In this document: piece by piece, positions 11,301-20,900 of the stretch
Position numbering within the stretch: the first letter of the stretch is position 1
How the letters are laid out: each line of letters starts with the position of its first letter
The notes under the pieces: generated by a model
Told to the model about the DNA's origin: nothing
What the model saw: only the letters and a program-made list of their open reading frames with translations
The model's database searches: none
Source of the DNA: Aspidapion aeneum
Taxonomy: Eukaryota > Arthropoda > Insecta > Coleoptera > Brentidae
DNA: 64,000 nt
Assembly (NCBI GenBank): GCA_963576565.1
Contig: OY755045.1
Coordinates: 3,161,477 to 3,225,476, forward strand
Reading direction: 5' to 3'
Position numbers and translations under genes: made by a program

Positions 11301-13002
11301 ATGAAAGTATTTCTACCCAGTGGACCAAAGAAAGAAATAGGCTGCTTTTATCTTCTGTAAAAGGAATACTCATGACTTCATACAATTTAAGAAATATGAG
11401 CTGCTCAGAATTTAACGATTTTGTACTTCTGCCTAAAAATTCAACGCTGTTGAATAAAATACAAAGCAGTGAAAAGTACCTATAAAATAGTAGCTATATT
11501 ATGTTATTTATTAGTTATTGTTTCAATAAAAAAAAAGTTGATTTTTTGTGTGTGGCATCGAAAAAATTTTGACGTCCGGATTTTGTCCGGATTTTCTTGA
11601 CGGCTGGTCCTGGTTAGAGACGTTTTTATCTGGTAACGCTATGAATAACGGCATAAAAATTAGCAAAATTTCAAGAAGTAAAAATGCACTTCTAATCCTG
11701 CAAAAACATACCAGTATATTTTTATTCTTTGTTTAACCTTATGCTGATGGGTTTATACAGATAAAAATAAAAAAATTAAAATAAAAGTAAAAGTTGAGTC
11801 TATGGGAAACTGTAGGTGTTTATACAGAATCAGATAAGAATAAAAATAGAAATAAAAAGTTGACCAAGTTTTATTTTTTTAATTTTTATTTGAAAACGGA
11901 TGTGCGAGACACCACACCATGCATAAATGTTGTTGTTTTGGTGTAGAATTTTCTGTTTTTGTTATTTTTTTAGTACCTACCATTTGTCCTAAGCAAACCA
12001 ACTTTAAAACACCAGTTGTTTAATCCAAAATACTTTAACAACGTTTTTTTACAAAAAAAAACAGTGTCAAAAAAAATTTTTTTTTTGGTGTATAAACACT
12101 TTGACGGCAAAATATTTTTATTTTTATTTGAATTCTTATGTTTTCTCTTTATTGTTATCTATAAAAACCCAGTATAAAAATAAGGTATTACCTATATCGT
12201 TTTCTATAAAAGTTTTTTAATAACGAAACAAAGAACAAAAAACTCTGCCAATCTATGGGCACCTAAGCTTACACTAGGTACTATAGTTATAGTGTACGTG
12301 TGAGCTAATATAACTAAAAACTGAAATATATTTTATTGAACTCCAGACTCAATTACCGTTCGTTTGATACCACACAAGCCATGTTTTGACTTAAATTTTA
12401 ATTTTTCAAATCTACCCCCACCCTTTTTTTAAACTAAAATGTATTTTGTTTAACTCCAGACTCAATTACCTTTCGTTTGATATCACACACGCCATATTTT
12501 TACATAAACTAATTTTTGAAATATACCCCCACCCTTTTATTTGGCTTGTGTTTGGTGGATTTTGTTCATTGTTAAATGGGACCATCTCGACCCAAAACCC
12601 AGCGTAGGTACCAAATTTCATTAAAATCGGGCAAGCGGTTTTTGAGTTATGTGCGTTGGTCGTTACAGACAGACAGACAGACAGACGGCGAAACAAAAAA
12701 GTTTTAAAATCATCTGAAACGCAAAGATATATAAAAAATTTTAAAATCGGAGCAACTTTTTTTTCTCGAAAAAATTAGGATCACTGTAGCTCACACTACT
12801 ATAGTATAGTAGTAGTGTGAGCTAAAATAAATAAATAAATAAAAAAGATAATCAACTTACCAGTAAAATTTCTTTCATCTTGCTTCAAAATCAGCTGTCG
12901 TTCTTCCATATACTGGTCGTTGTTCAGCCTAAATCCTTCTGTCATATTCACAAAACACACAGCCACCGCCAGTGCCAAACTAGACTCAAGTTTTTTTGGC
13001 AT
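1651..13002 (-). CDS. ADGF: Adenosine deaminase-related growth factor (ADGF/ADA2-type), 5' six coding exons, 3' end outside window
   Basis: Secreted enzyme family that deaminates extracellular adenosine to inosine and acts as a growth factor in insects. Coding exons on the minus strand, in order: 13002-12861, 7671-7486, 4853-4738, 4442-4163, 3232-3011, 1765-1651. All junctions have AG acceptors and GT donors and phases agree (1,1,0,1,1), giving 353 codons plus 2 nt. Residues 1-23 form a signal peptide. The zinc-binding H-T-H is at residues 114-116, the PRB-like insert has the expected two cysteines, a [12 protein letters not shown] block follows, and the catalytic FFHAGET ends exon 6. About 150 C-terminal residues (second metal site) are missing past the left edge. 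The start at 13002 is chosen because a signal peptide follows directly; an in-frame ATG at 13071 would bury it. Odd: the residue after H-T-H is Leu, where family members usually have Asp. Confidence 0.93.
2054..2660 (+). mobile_element. Penelope-like element 3' end with GIY-YIG endonuclease remnant
   Basis: The reading frame from about 2098 gives [45 protein letters not shown] and TWVPVLKN, the C-terminal GIY-YIG endonuclease part of Penelope-like retroelements. It is 5'-truncated, without the reverse transcriptase. Sequences at 2060-2105 and 2597-2642 are inverted copies of each other (GGGTGTGCTTTCGGGCTG and its complement), the kind of inverted terminal pseudo-LTR pieces this group leaves. 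The copy lies in the ADGF intron between the exons at 3011 and 1765. Confidence 0.8.
2550..2610 (+). ncRNA. Hammerhead-ribozyme-like motif of the Penelope element
   Basis: CTGAAGA at 2557-2563 is followed by a stem (GCCATC 2565-2570 with GATGGC 2578-2583) closed by a 7-nt loop, then GAAAC at 2584. This is the CUGANGA / stem II / GAAA core; Penelope-like elements are known to carry such ribozymes. Stem III and the cleavage-site UH are not clearly intact, so activity is doubtful. Confidence 0.55.
3314..3380. repeat. (TA)n microsatellite
   Basis: About 33 uninterrupted TA units in an ADGF intron. Confidence 0.98.
3381..4162. other. ADGF intron DNA without recognisable elements
   Basis: Intron between the exons ending 4163 and starting 3232. 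Unique-looking sequence; I see no ORF or inverted-repeat boundary. A Leu-like or SINE-like tail cannot be excluded. Confidence 0.4.
4893..5085 (-). repeat. Dispersed repeat shared with 28414-28560
   Basis: The complement matches 28414 onward from TTTCC[A/G]AACTAGTAAGAA through ACGGAATACCA and TTTTTACATGAA. Both copies keep a GTAAGA donor-like site after CTA. The ADGF copy is followed at 4478-4570 (same intron side) by GCACTAGTGCGG palindromes that resemble the 28.1-kb flank. Confidence 0.65.
5115..7425. mobile_element. 2.3-kb foldback element with internal satellite-like repeats
   Basis: The ends are inverted copies: TTACTTTTTGGCAA, GACCCCGCTGAATCCGAATA and GTTG[C/A]CAACTCGAAA near 5150-5225 recur complemented at 7310-7405. 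Between them at least five diverged 160-190 bp units start with CAGGGGCGTCCGT-like sequence (about 5562, 5748, 5908, 6095, 6517). A (TA)n tract is at 5329-5383 and a smaller hairpin element at 6187-6452. It fills ADGF intron 2; its right end is about 60 bp from the donor at 7485. No transposase seen. Confidence 0.7.
6187..6452. mobile_element. Foldback MITE built of GTCGAAAGTACAAAAG repeats
   Basis: About eight imperfect 16-bp GTCGAAAGTACAAAAG units at 6196-6320 face the inverted TTTTGTACTTTCGAC at 6413-6430; the outer GCGGCGGA / GGCGGCGG ends are also inverted. Nested in the larger element. Confidence 0.7.
7690..8670 (+). pseudogene. Non-LTR retrotransposon 3' end, reverse transcriptase C-terminal part
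   Basis: The open frame 7778-8449 encodes about 220 residues: [16 protein letters not shown], then [32 protein letters not shown] and [17 protein letters not shown]. This is the region after the RT catalytic core in CR1/Jockey-like LINEs. The first listed codon is TTG and the frame runs in from a truncated 5' side, so this is a 5'-truncated copy, not a gene. A tail of repeated GATTCAA at 8648-8668 is typical of LINE 3' ends. It sits in ADGF intron 1, opposite to the gene. Confidence 0.82.
8613..8645 (+). repeat. Solo terminus of the microsatellite-bearing MITE
   Basis: ACTCTACCAATTTATGG then CACCTAAGCTCACAC matches the left end of the MITE family; the rest is absent. Confidence 0.6.
8671..9239. 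other. AT-rich ADGF intron sequence
   Basis: No coding or repeat signal that I can support. Confidence 0.4.
9240..9911 (+). mobile_element. ACCTTCC-ended element, part before a hAT insertion
   Basis: Starts ACCTTCCTAGCTCGCGTAGC and contains the widespread insect block with AACCGATTTTCATAAAATTT and, near 9815-9875, the same TTTTTGAGTTATGCGCGTTG block seen in the microsatellite MITEs. It is cut at 9911 by the hAT and resumes at 11650. A related element is at 32869-33443. Confidence 0.55.
10114..10419. mobile_element. TTAA-flanked MITE (piggyBac-like), nested in the hAT
   Basis: TTAA at 10110-10113 and 10420-10423 flank a 306-bp sequence with inverted ends GCGGGGTCTTCACATAACG and the near complement CGTTATGTTAAGACCCCGC; arms continue through TTTTACCTTACATCTTGCCTG. 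Confidence 0.85.
10493..11200 (-). mobile_element. Microsatellite-bearing MITE, copy 2
   Basis: Reverse orientation; same AGCTCACAC hairpins, internal repeats, (CTGT)n tract at 10606-10676 and end GCCCATATATTGGCAGAG. Inserted in the hAT just before its dimerisation frame. Confidence 0.85.
11201..11485 (+). pseudogene. hAT transposase C-terminal (dimerisation) fragment
   Basis: Reads WAKYFNE, then [31 protein letters not shown] and [16 protein letters not shown]: the C terminus of hAT transposases of the ZBED/SCAND3 type. The N-terminal part is missing and a MITE lies directly upstream, so it is a remnant. Confidence 0.75.
11748..12172. mobile_element. AT-rich MITE with inverted ends
   Basis: TGGGTTTATACAGATAAAAA near 11748 faces TTATCTATAAAAACCCA near 12172; interior is AAAATAAAA-rich. 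Boundaries approximate. Confidence 0.55.
12242..12823 (+). mobile_element. Microsatellite-bearing MITE, copy 3
   Basis: Starts ACTCTGCCAATCTATGGGCA, ends with the AGCTCACAC..GTGTGAGCT hairpin; one internal unit fewer and a shorter (CAGA)n than copy 1. It stops about 40 bp from the ADGF exon 1 donor. Confidence 0.85.
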
Positions 13003-13071
13003 CTTTGCAGGTAAACGAGTTTTTGCTTTGTTCCACCGTTGCGATCTACTTGGCGCTGTTTTGTGGGTCAA

Positions 13072-13890
13072 TAAATGGTCTCGGTAAATCCCTGGGATTC
13101 ACAGGACAACTTTTGTTACAGAGATTTTAAGCAAAATTTTGTACATAAACGTAAACGTAACCGCATTAAGATCTCTTTATACATAAGGGGCTTCATTTTG
13201 AAAGAGTAACCATCAAAAACTTAGGAGGATAACTTAATAACTAATTAACTAAAACTTAATTTAAAAAAAAATAAATTCAGAAAATTAGAAATCCCAAATT
13301 TATTTTGGCACTATAATCTTTAACAAACTATATAATAAATACGATGAACGGTTTGTTTTAGTTCATTGTGCCTAAATTTTGCTTAATCGTAAATCGTAAA
13401 AATAGTCAACAATAATATTTTGCAAATGAACAAATAAACCTGACCTATTGACCCAAAAAATTGCAATTTTCTTAACTATTGTGTGATCCTAAACTTTTAC
13501 TTGAATTTTATTATCACTTATTCATATAATTGTTATACGTTATCACTGATAAAAATAGAAATTGTTGAGCATTTAAAAAATAGTTTTAAAAATTTCAACG
13601 CCACTTTAAAATTTTCAAACTTTAGGTAAAAACCATTATCATAGATTTGATAAAAGATATAAAATATTTCATTTAGTTACGACATATTTCAATAAGTAGG
13701 TATAGTCAGGGATTTTTTAAATTAAGCGCATATTTTTCTGTTTGAAATATAAACAACTAGTTTAAACCAATCTAAATAATAATAATTATTATTTATAGAG
13801 TGTTAAAACACAGTTTTTAGCAATTTTGGACAAAAATATTTTCTCAACGGTGAGGGGAGTTTTTGACCAAAATTGCCAAAAAAGGGAAAA
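13072..13890. other. Region upstream of ADGF exon 1
   Basis: Would hold the ADGF promoter and 5' UTR. AT-rich; I cannot pick a TATA box or initiator with confidence. Confidence 0.35.
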
Positions 13891-13892
13891 TG

Positions 13893-14275
13893 AACCCAAG
13901 CGCGAATCTGGGCATAAAACTAGGGGGGGGGGGGGTAATTGTTGACGAAAAAAATATTTGTGCATTTATTTTTTTTCTAGGGAGGGAAAATATCCGTAAA
14001 GCCCTTTATTTATTAACTAAAAGTGCATATACAGTCGAACCTCTCTAACTCGAACCTCTATAACTCGAACCTCTCTATAACTCGAACCTTTTAAGCGGTT
14101 CCTGCGCTTTTTACATGTATTTTAACCCATGTAACTCGAGTTTCTATAACTCGAACTCTCCATAACTCGAACTATTTTGGTTGTCCCTTCAGGTTCGAGT
14201 TATAGAGGTTCGACTGTATTTTTTTCTAGGGGACATAAATTCCACGTTACCCCCCTCAAATCCGCGCTTGGACCC
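13893..14275. mobile_element. GCGCTTGG-ended MITE with a G-run
   Basis: CCAAGCGCGAATCTGGG at the left and TCAAATCCGCGCTTGG at the right are inverted. A 13-G run is at 13923. A related copy is at 19848-20330. Interrupted by a pogo-type MITE. Confidence 0.6.
14032..14216. mobile_element. pogo/Tigger-type MITE, 185 bp
   Basis: TA duplications at 14030-14031 and 14217-14218 flank inverted ends CAGTCGAACCTCT..AGAGGTTCGACTG, with the AACTCGAACCTCTATA motif repeated near both ends. Confidence 0.85.
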
Positions 14276-14279
14276 CCAC

Positions 14280-15095
14280 CATGCTGCAACTCGGTGGTTT
14301 TCCCTAACTTAAAATTCGCTAAATAACGTCTTTCCGAATCTTAACCTAGGGTGCGGTTTTTCCGAATCTCTATGGTCCCACCAAACTGCAACTCAGTGCT
14401 TTTGTTAATAAACTGTAAAGTATTTGAAATATGACCTTTCGAAGTTTGGCCATTTTGGTCTTATGGGATTCCCTACCCTAAAATTCGCTAAATGACGTTT
14501 TTCCGAATCTTAACACAGGGTGTGAATTTTTCGCATCTCTATGACACCATTATACTGCAACTCGGTGCTTTTGTTGATAAACTGTATAGTTTTAGAAATA
14601 TGAGTTTTCAAAGTTTGGCCATTTTGGTCTTATGGGATTCCCTACCATAAAATTCGCTAATTGACGTTTTTCCGAATCTTAACACAAAGTGTGACTTTTT
14701 CGGATCTGTATGACCCCCTTATACTACAACTCGGTGCTTTTGTTAATAAACTGTATAGTTCTAGAAATATGAATTTTCAAAGTTTCGCCATTTTGGTCTT
14801 ATGGGATTCCCTACCCTAAAATTCGCTAAAGAACGTTTTTCCGAATCTTAACACATGGTGTGGTTTTTTCGCATCTATATGACCCCGTTATACTGCAACT
14901 CTGTGCTTTTGTTGATAAACTGTATAGTTTTAGAAATATGAATTTTCAAAATTTGGCCATTTATGTCCCTACTTCGAAATTCACTAAATGACGTTTTTTC
15001 GAATCCTAACTCATGTGCTTTTTCGCATCTCTATGGCCCCACCATCCTGCACCATCCTAACAACTCTGTTGGCGCATTTTTGCCTTTTTCCAAAA
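14280..15095. repeat. 169-bp satellite, locus 1
   Basis: About 4.5 tandem units; TTATGGGATTCCCTACC recurs at 14461, 14630 and 14799 (period 169). Each unit carries AAATTCGCTAAATGACGTTT, TCGCATCTCTATGACCCC and CTGCAACTCGGTGCTTTTGT. The same unit is at 54540-55190 and 56836-57090. Confidence 0.92.
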
Positions 15096-15103
15096 ACCCC
15101 AAT

Positions 15104-15273
15104 CAGTGGCCCGGGCCCCCCCCCCCGAAGGTAAGAATTTTTTGGATTTTTTCCACATATTTCATGAATAGAAACATAAAATAGCATAAAATACAGCCTC
15201 ATGAGGTCTCGCCCCCCCCCCCCCCAAAACTGTCTCGGGCCCACCCCGAAACTTTTTTCTATATACGCCACTG
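15104..15273. mobile_element. hAT-type MITE, CAGTGGC ends
   Basis: Flanks ACCCCAAT (15096-15103) and ACCCTAAT (15274-15281) are an 8-bp target duplication with one change. Ends CAGTGGC / GCCACTG; C and G runs inside. Confidence 0.8.
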
Positions 15274-15434
15274 ACCCTAATATTAACCAGCTATACACAG
15301 CGTTCCATTTAAATTCGGCATCCTGTACAATTTTATAAATTATCTTTTTGGTAGTTTATGAATGGTATTTACGTAAATAATAATTGTAATTTATCACTAA
15401 GAGGCAAGATTTGTATACAATAAAATTACATATA

Positions 15435-16070
15435 CAGTGAAACCTCTCCTTGCGGGACACCTCTATTAAGCGGACACTCCCTTTAGGCGGACAAATTTGT
15501 TGGAACCAAGCTTTCCCTATTTCTTTACATGTAAAATTCACTCACTTATAACCTGACACTCTAATAACCGGACGCGGACAATATTTTTTGGTTAAAAAAT
15601 TCTGAAACCTCCCTTAGACGGACGCGAACCTCTGACAACGGGACGGAGCGCTGCACGACATGGGCATAAATATTATGTAGTATGTTGGCAACAACGAACT
15701 CTGCAGCCGGGGAATTACTCCTTTCCCATTTTAATGCGGAAACTAAAAGTTCTGTCGTATTTACAACAAATTTTAATCGGCGACACTGCTGTGTTTTATT
15801 TTTATTGTTCAGTTGGGTAGTAATAGATCTCTTTGATATGGCGCCTAGTAAAAAACTTACGTGAAAAAATGGAAGTTGTTAACGTTTCGGAGGAGGAACA
15901 TCTATCAGCACGAAAGATCGCTAAAAAATGTTATATCGGAAAAACTTAAGCAGCGGAAATTGTTAATAAATATATATAAAAATTTCGCAATTCTCTCTCT
16001 AAGCGGACACCTCCAATAAGCAGACAAAATCGACGAAACCGTGAGTGTCCGCTTATCGGACGTGTCACTG
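15435..16070 (+). mobile_element. Tigger-like DNA transposon, internally deleted
   Basis: TA at 15433-15434 and 16071-16072; ends CAGTGAAACCTCTCC and GTGTCACTG are inverted, with AAGCGGACA motifs behind both. At 15839 the sequence MAPSKKL starts a broken frame, and SEEEHLSARKIAKKCYIGKT can be read at 15885-15950, the CENP-B/Tigger-type helix-turn-helix start of a transposase. The DDE part is missing and a stop interrupts the frame. Confidence 0.85.
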
Positions 16071-16603
16071 TAATGGAATAGATACTAAAATTTAGTTTTG
16101 ACAAGACTGTATTGATTTTTTTGCGAAGTTGCAGTAATGTGAAAATATTAGAGACCCTTTGCATGTTCCATTTTTCACATTATCCTTTATTTGGGACATG
16201 CGCAGCTACCTGGTTATTCATTACTAAAGGATAGTGTTTGACCTTATTTGTGGCCGAATAATGCAGAATTGGGATCAATTATTCAGAGATAGTGTTGCCG
16301 CATATATAACGTTGTAACAAAGCTACCTGCTACTGCGGGGTAATCGGCATGCCAACTATTGAAACTCATTTTTTATAAAAAGTGGTAGATGTGTTGTTTG
16401 GCAACAGTGTTCAACAACTAACCAGAAGTAATCAATGTTCTCTGAAGCGCATAAAAAAAAGTACACAAACCTAGTCCTATATATTCCTGGCGATTTTTCA
16501 CTGATATCAGTTTTTCAGTATTTCCCTAGTTATTTTCGGAACTTTTTAATTAATTTTACCTACATAATACAAAACAGGCTTTTGACCGATAAATAAAGGA
16601 CAA

Positions 16604-16608
<5 letters not shown>

Positions 16609-16661
<53 letters not shown>

Positions 16662-17403
16662 CGGTTTCACAACGTTCTACGTCTTCCGATACCCAATCTC
16701 CACTCGTTTCTGTTAGCCCATAATCAATCATCTAGGCCTCTTATTCTTATTTCACTGTCTATTCCTTCTCCCCAGCTTCTCCTTGGCCGTCCTCGTTTTC
16801 TTCGGCCAGTTGGTTTCCATTGTAGTATTTGTTTAGGTAGTCTTTCATCATTCATTCTTTGTACATGTCCGTACCACCCTAGTTGTTTTGTTCTTATATC
16901 ATCCACTAAAGTACTAGTAGTAAAAATTCTTTGATTTGTAACTCTTTCTCTTTTTGATTTCCCTGCTGCTCTTCTCCAGTAGTCCATCTCCGTAGCGGAA
17001 AGCATTTTTTCTGTTCTATCCTTGTATTGATCGGCCATACTTCTGAGCCGTATGTAATAATATTTTTTACAATGGTGTTATATATAAGCTTTTTGTTATG
17101 TTTTGATATACTTTGGTCCCAAATTATTCCATTTAATAAAGTTATTGCTTTTCTTCCTTATATGTTTCGATCTTTTATAGCTTTGTCTAGTGTTCCGTCA
17201 GCTGTAATTTTTAGACCTAAGTATTTATACTCATCACAGGACTGAATTCGCTGCCCGGTATTTAAGATTAGATCCTGTTTCATTCCACCGATAAACATAT
17301 ACTCTGTCTTATTGAGATTAACCTCTAGTCCCCACTTATTGTACTCTTCTATTAGTTTTCGTGTCATATATTCGAGGTCGTCATAATCCTGAGCCACTAG
17401 TAG
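16609..17403 (-). pseudogene. Non-LTR retrotransposon 3' end (frameshifted RT) with (AT)n tail
   Basis: On the minus strand 17403-17158 reads DYDDLEYMTRKLIEEYNKWG, NLNKTEYMFIGG and CDEYKYLGLKITADGT; after a frame break, 17100-16724 reads ITYGSEVWP, YWRRAAGKSKRERV, LGWYGHVQRM and GRRKRGRPRRSW. This is the end of a reverse transcriptase ORF, with the 5' end cut at 17403. The 3' end runs into (AT)n at 16658-16609. Possible target duplication GGACAAAATAA / GGATAAAATAA at both borders. Confidence 0.85.
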
Positions 17404-17962
17404 TGGCTCAGGATAAAATAAAATAACGCAATAAAATGTGTAACTGCAAAAGGTAAAAATTGGACTTCTGAATATCACATGACATCAGGGTAGCTATTCT
17501 GGGTCTTGAACGATGTGACATCCACATTACACGCTTTGACCAATAGCAAACTCTGAGCGGTCGCGTGTTGTGCGAAGTGACTTGTCTCGACCAATGGCAT
17601 AGTCGCCCGCTCCTCAGATTTAATGAATTTTATGCGTTTGAAGTGAAATCTGTTCTCCTGTCGTGTACCGACTGAACGTTTCTCGGTCGGATCGTAAAAG
17701 AAGCTTGTTTTGATGTAAATCCTATCCGCACAAGCCTTAATTTTGAAAATCTATGCCTCACAAGTTTAATCTTATGTGTGGTGTGCTTAGCTTTTACAAA
17801 ATAAAAATTTTTCTTGACTTTGCTAGTCATCTGGAAATTTTTGTTGATTCAAAACAAAACAAGTTACGATTTTATGGCTTATCTATTTTACTGCGAAATT
17901 TAAATTTCCAAAATTTAAAAGCGTACTTAGAAATTAGTTTTAGATACCTACATAGGCGTCGG

Positions 17963-18111
17963 CCATGGCGTATATAGAAAAAAGTTTCGGGGGGGGGGGG
18001 GGCGAGACCTTGTTTGTATTCATGAAATATGTGGAAAATATTTAAGAAATCTTAGCTTTGGGGATGGGGGGGAGCCCGGGCCCTCCTGGCCTCCCCTTAT
18101 ATACGCCGCTG
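17963..18111 (-). mobile_element. hAT-type MITE
   Basis: 8-bp flanks GGCGTCGG (17955-17962) and GGCGTTGG (18112-18119), one mismatch; ends CCATGGCGTATAT / ATATACGCCGCTG. Confidence 0.78.
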
Positions 18112-18214
18112 GGCGTTGGCGGAGAGGGACAAAAGGAAGCAAGTACTTACCAAGTGGGTTGGGTTTAGCTATATCTACACACTTAACTGAATTAAAAACA
18201 AAAATAACAATAAA

Positions 18215-18253
18215 AATACTCTCTCTCTCTCCCCCTCTCTCTCTCTCTCGCGC
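18215..18253. repeat. (TC)n microsatellite
   Basis: CTCTCT runs with CCCC interruptions. Confidence 0.9.
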
Positions 18254-18631
18254 GAAAATCATTGTCGTGGAGTTTAGCAGTGGCAGCTGGTGACGTTATA
18301 AATTGGGGGGGGGGGGGCAGAAATTTATATTGCATGGAAAAGGAGATAAAAAACACTAACCTAAACAATTTTATTTTAGCATTTTACAAACAAGCAGCTA
18401 CTTGGTGTAATTTTAAGTTTATTTGTTTATAGATAAAGTCTATTCGCCCTTCTTTTACACATGCGCAAAGTGCTCGGATTAGCACCAGTTTCAGACTTGG
18501 CCCCGTAGAGCAACCCCAAAAATCCCACAGAATTTTAAACAGTCTATTAACCTACTAAGTATATATCTATTTTTTGCCACACTTACATTATGTTCGTTAA
18601 TGTTTTGCCTATAGACATCATTCAGATGGCA

Positions 18632-18802
18632 TGTGCGCACCCAGGGTGCCCCCCCCCCAAACCTAACAGTTTTTTAGATATTTTCCACATTTTTCATGAA
18701 TAAAAAGATAATATAGTATAAAATACGATATCATTAAGCTTCGGCCGCCCCCCCCCCCAAGAGGTCTTGGCCCCCCAAGACATATTCCTGGATGCGCCAT
18801 TG
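18632..18802. mobile_element. hAT-type MITE, TGCGCACCCAGG ends
   Basis: Left CATGTGCGCACCCAGGG and right CCTGGATGCGCCATTG are inverted, like the element at 24534-24860. Flanks match poorly. Confidence 0.6.
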
Positions 18803-18874
18803 CAATTGGCACCTAATATCAGTCTTGCCTAGCATAGAAAATTCTATGTGGTTATTTAAATAAGTAGCACTTAC

Positions 18875-19175
18875 TATGTGTGTTTAACTTTTCACTAAAG
18901 TGCTTGATATCACACATTCCCTTTGCCACCCACGCAGGATCACTTCGCGGATTCTTCATAATAAGACAAATAAAGCAAAAAAAAGCAGTTCGTTGTTCAC
19001 AACCGCACAACCAGTTTTCAGCATCGTATAATTTTTTATTACTTGAACTAAAATTTTGGTTAATTTTTAGGTCTGGTTTATGTGGCCCTAAAGATTTTAT
19101 TTGTAATCGAAGGTCATATGTTAACGTATTTAAATTTGCACATTTAATTATATAATCGACGGTATTTATTTCCAT
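18875..19175 (-). pseudogene. hAT/ZMYM-type TTF zinc-finger exon
   Basis: Starts MEINTVDYII and contains WLCGCEQRTAFFCFICL and DPAWVAKGMCDIKHFSEKL, the TTF-type zinc finger that opens hAT-family (ZMYM1-like) transposases. It ends at a consensus donor, ATA|GTAAGT, at 18875. I find no following exon toward the left, so it is a lone first exon or a fragment. It is not obviously part of the hAT C terminus at 43288. Confidence 0.7.
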
Positions 19176-19299
19176 TTTGAAAAAACAACAAAAACAAACA
19201 ATGGACACGCGACCGGCAAGGCTTTTAACTACTGCCCTACCCCAAATCAAAACAAACTCATACGTCTTCACTAAGGATAGAACCGGCAACACTTAGGAA

Positions 19300-19847
19300 G
19301 GGCAACGAACGTTTTCGCACGATGAATATCGCCGACGTCAACTAATACACCGCTGAAAAACGGGTGAAATTCAAATCTTGTCCCGCGCGGTGCTGCCGGC
19401 TTGTAATTATTTACGCTAAAAGTTTACCCAGGAATTAATTGCCTTTTGTTAACCACAGAATAAAAAAAAAAGAATTAGACATGTCGTACGGGAAGATTTA
19501 ACTTTTTTAAATAAATCCAACTGTTTGTGATACACAGAGAAGAAAAAAATATACGTTTTTTATGAATGTTTAGTCAATGAATACAATTGATCCAATACAC
19601 AAAGCATTAATATTATTATCACGGTATTTGATTTAAAGGCCATTTCGTAATATTAATGTACGTGAATATTAAATCAATGTCATTCGGTCTTTGGCTGAAA
19701 ATTAATGTTCACGGTCAAGATTTTACGTACATTTTTCGTTTTGTTTAGAGTGAAAAAATCTACATAATAAGAAAAAAATAACGAAAGTTGCGTTCCTTTG
19801 GTTAGGCGACATTATATGTTCTGGGCGGGAATCGTTTTGAGACGCCC
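19300..19847. other. Intergenic AT-rich DNA
   Basis: ATTAATGT / TACGT motifs recur at 19600-19740, possibly an old MITE; no boundary can be defended. Confidence 0.35.
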
Positions 19848-20330
19848 AAGCGCGGATTTGAGGGGGTAACGGGGTAATTACCCCCCCCCCCCGGAAAAGA
19901 AAATATGCACTTTTCTCTAATAATTAAAGGGAAAACAGAAGAATTACCCCCCCTAGAAAAAAAAATTTATTACAAATTATTTTTCGTCGACTATTACCCC
20001 CCCAGCGGCGTAGCGTGCCCGAAAGGGCGGGGGGGGGGGGCGACAGCTAAAAAGGGCGCCTCTGGAAATCTGAAAACTGATGACAAATCGTGTGACAAAA
20101 AAAACAAAAAGGTCAAAAAGGCGCCTCTCACAAATCTTGCGACCAAAAAAAAACAAAAAAAAAAGGTCATCATGTGTGAGGGGGCGGCCGATGAGTCACA
20201 AGGGCGCCTCTCCCACCTATGGGGCGCCACTACCCTCGGGGCGGGGGGGGGGGGGGCGACGAACCCCCCGCGCCCCCCCCCACGCTACGCCGCTGTACCC
20301 CCCCTAGATTTTGACCCAGATCCGCGCTTG
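19848..20330. mobile_element. GCGCTTGG-ended MITE, second copy
   Basis: CCCAAGCGCGGATTTG at the left and CAGATCCGCGCTTGG at the right; C-runs inside. Contains a nested hAT MITE. Confidence 0.65.
20003..20295. mobile_element. hAT-type MITE, CAGCGGCGTAGCGTG ends
   Basis: 8-bp duplication TACCCCCC at 19995-20002 and 20296-20303; perfectly inverted ends CAGCGGCGTAGCGTG / CACGCTACGCCGCTG. G, C and A runs inside make spurious open frames. Confidence 0.85.
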
Positions 20331-20679
20331 GTCACGCCCATGGTTAAAATGAAATTAATCTCATATTTACCTATGATATCACTTTTCTAAAGATTCAATT
20401 TTTAAAGAATCCAAAGTACAAAATTCAAGTTTTCAATCTTGGATTAACTGCGCTTTCAGATAGTATTAAGCTGTTTTTTTTTAATCCAAAGCAAAGTACA
20501 ATAAATTAGGTTTTTTATTAATATAGTACATAGAATAAAAAAAATATCTGGTTAATATTTTTTACTGCTACTTTTTTCTTTTCGTAATTTTAACATGTTT
20601 AGGGTGGGGGGATATACGGCCGTCAAAGCATTTAATTTGTGGTTCAATTTTTTTATCTTTGATATCATAAATTCTTTAG

Positions 20680-20900
20680 ATTTTAGACGGTTTAGAACGT
20701 TTTTCTACGGTGTCCGACGCCTAGAATGGCAACCAATAGGGCACAGAAAAGAGGGCGTCCTAAACTAGAATGGCAACAGTCAATCCAAAAATCAATAAGT
20801 CAAAAAAACCTGCCAAAAGATGATTGTCAGGATCGAAGGAGGTGAAGAATAGATGTCGGACGACGTAGGAAAACGTTCTAAACCAACATAGTAGTAGTAC
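20680..20900 (+). pseudogene. Non-LTR retrotransposon 3' end with (TAG)n tail
   Basis: Frame around 20735 reads RAQKRGRPKLEWQQSIQK then DRRRW, the usual LINE C terminus, followed by TAGTAGTAG at 20889. Its borders GTTTAGAACG..GTGTCCGAC and GTCGGAC..CGTTCTAAAC form an inverted repeat. Confidence 0.65.

Larger units (their letters stand above)
9912..11641 (+). mobile_element. hAT element with 8-bp target duplication, internally degraded
   Basis: Flanked by the direct repeat TGAATAAC (9904-9911 and 11642-11649). Ends are inverted: TAGGGTTACCAGA at 9912 and its near complement TCTGGTAACGCTA at 11629-11641; CGTCCGGATT motifs repeat near both ends. It contains the hAT dimerisation remnant (11201-11485), a TTAA-flanked MITE and a microsatellite MITE. 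Confidence 0.9.

Noticed and set aside
13003..13071. Upstream in-frame ATG for ADGF
   Set aside because: Would place 23 basic residues before the signal peptide; the ATG at 13002 fits a secreted protein better.
16546..16731. 61-codon frame with poly Tyr-Ile
   Set aside because: Translation of the (AT)n LINE tail.
19905..20390. 161-codon frame
   Set aside because: Made by G, C and A homopolymers of nested MITEs.
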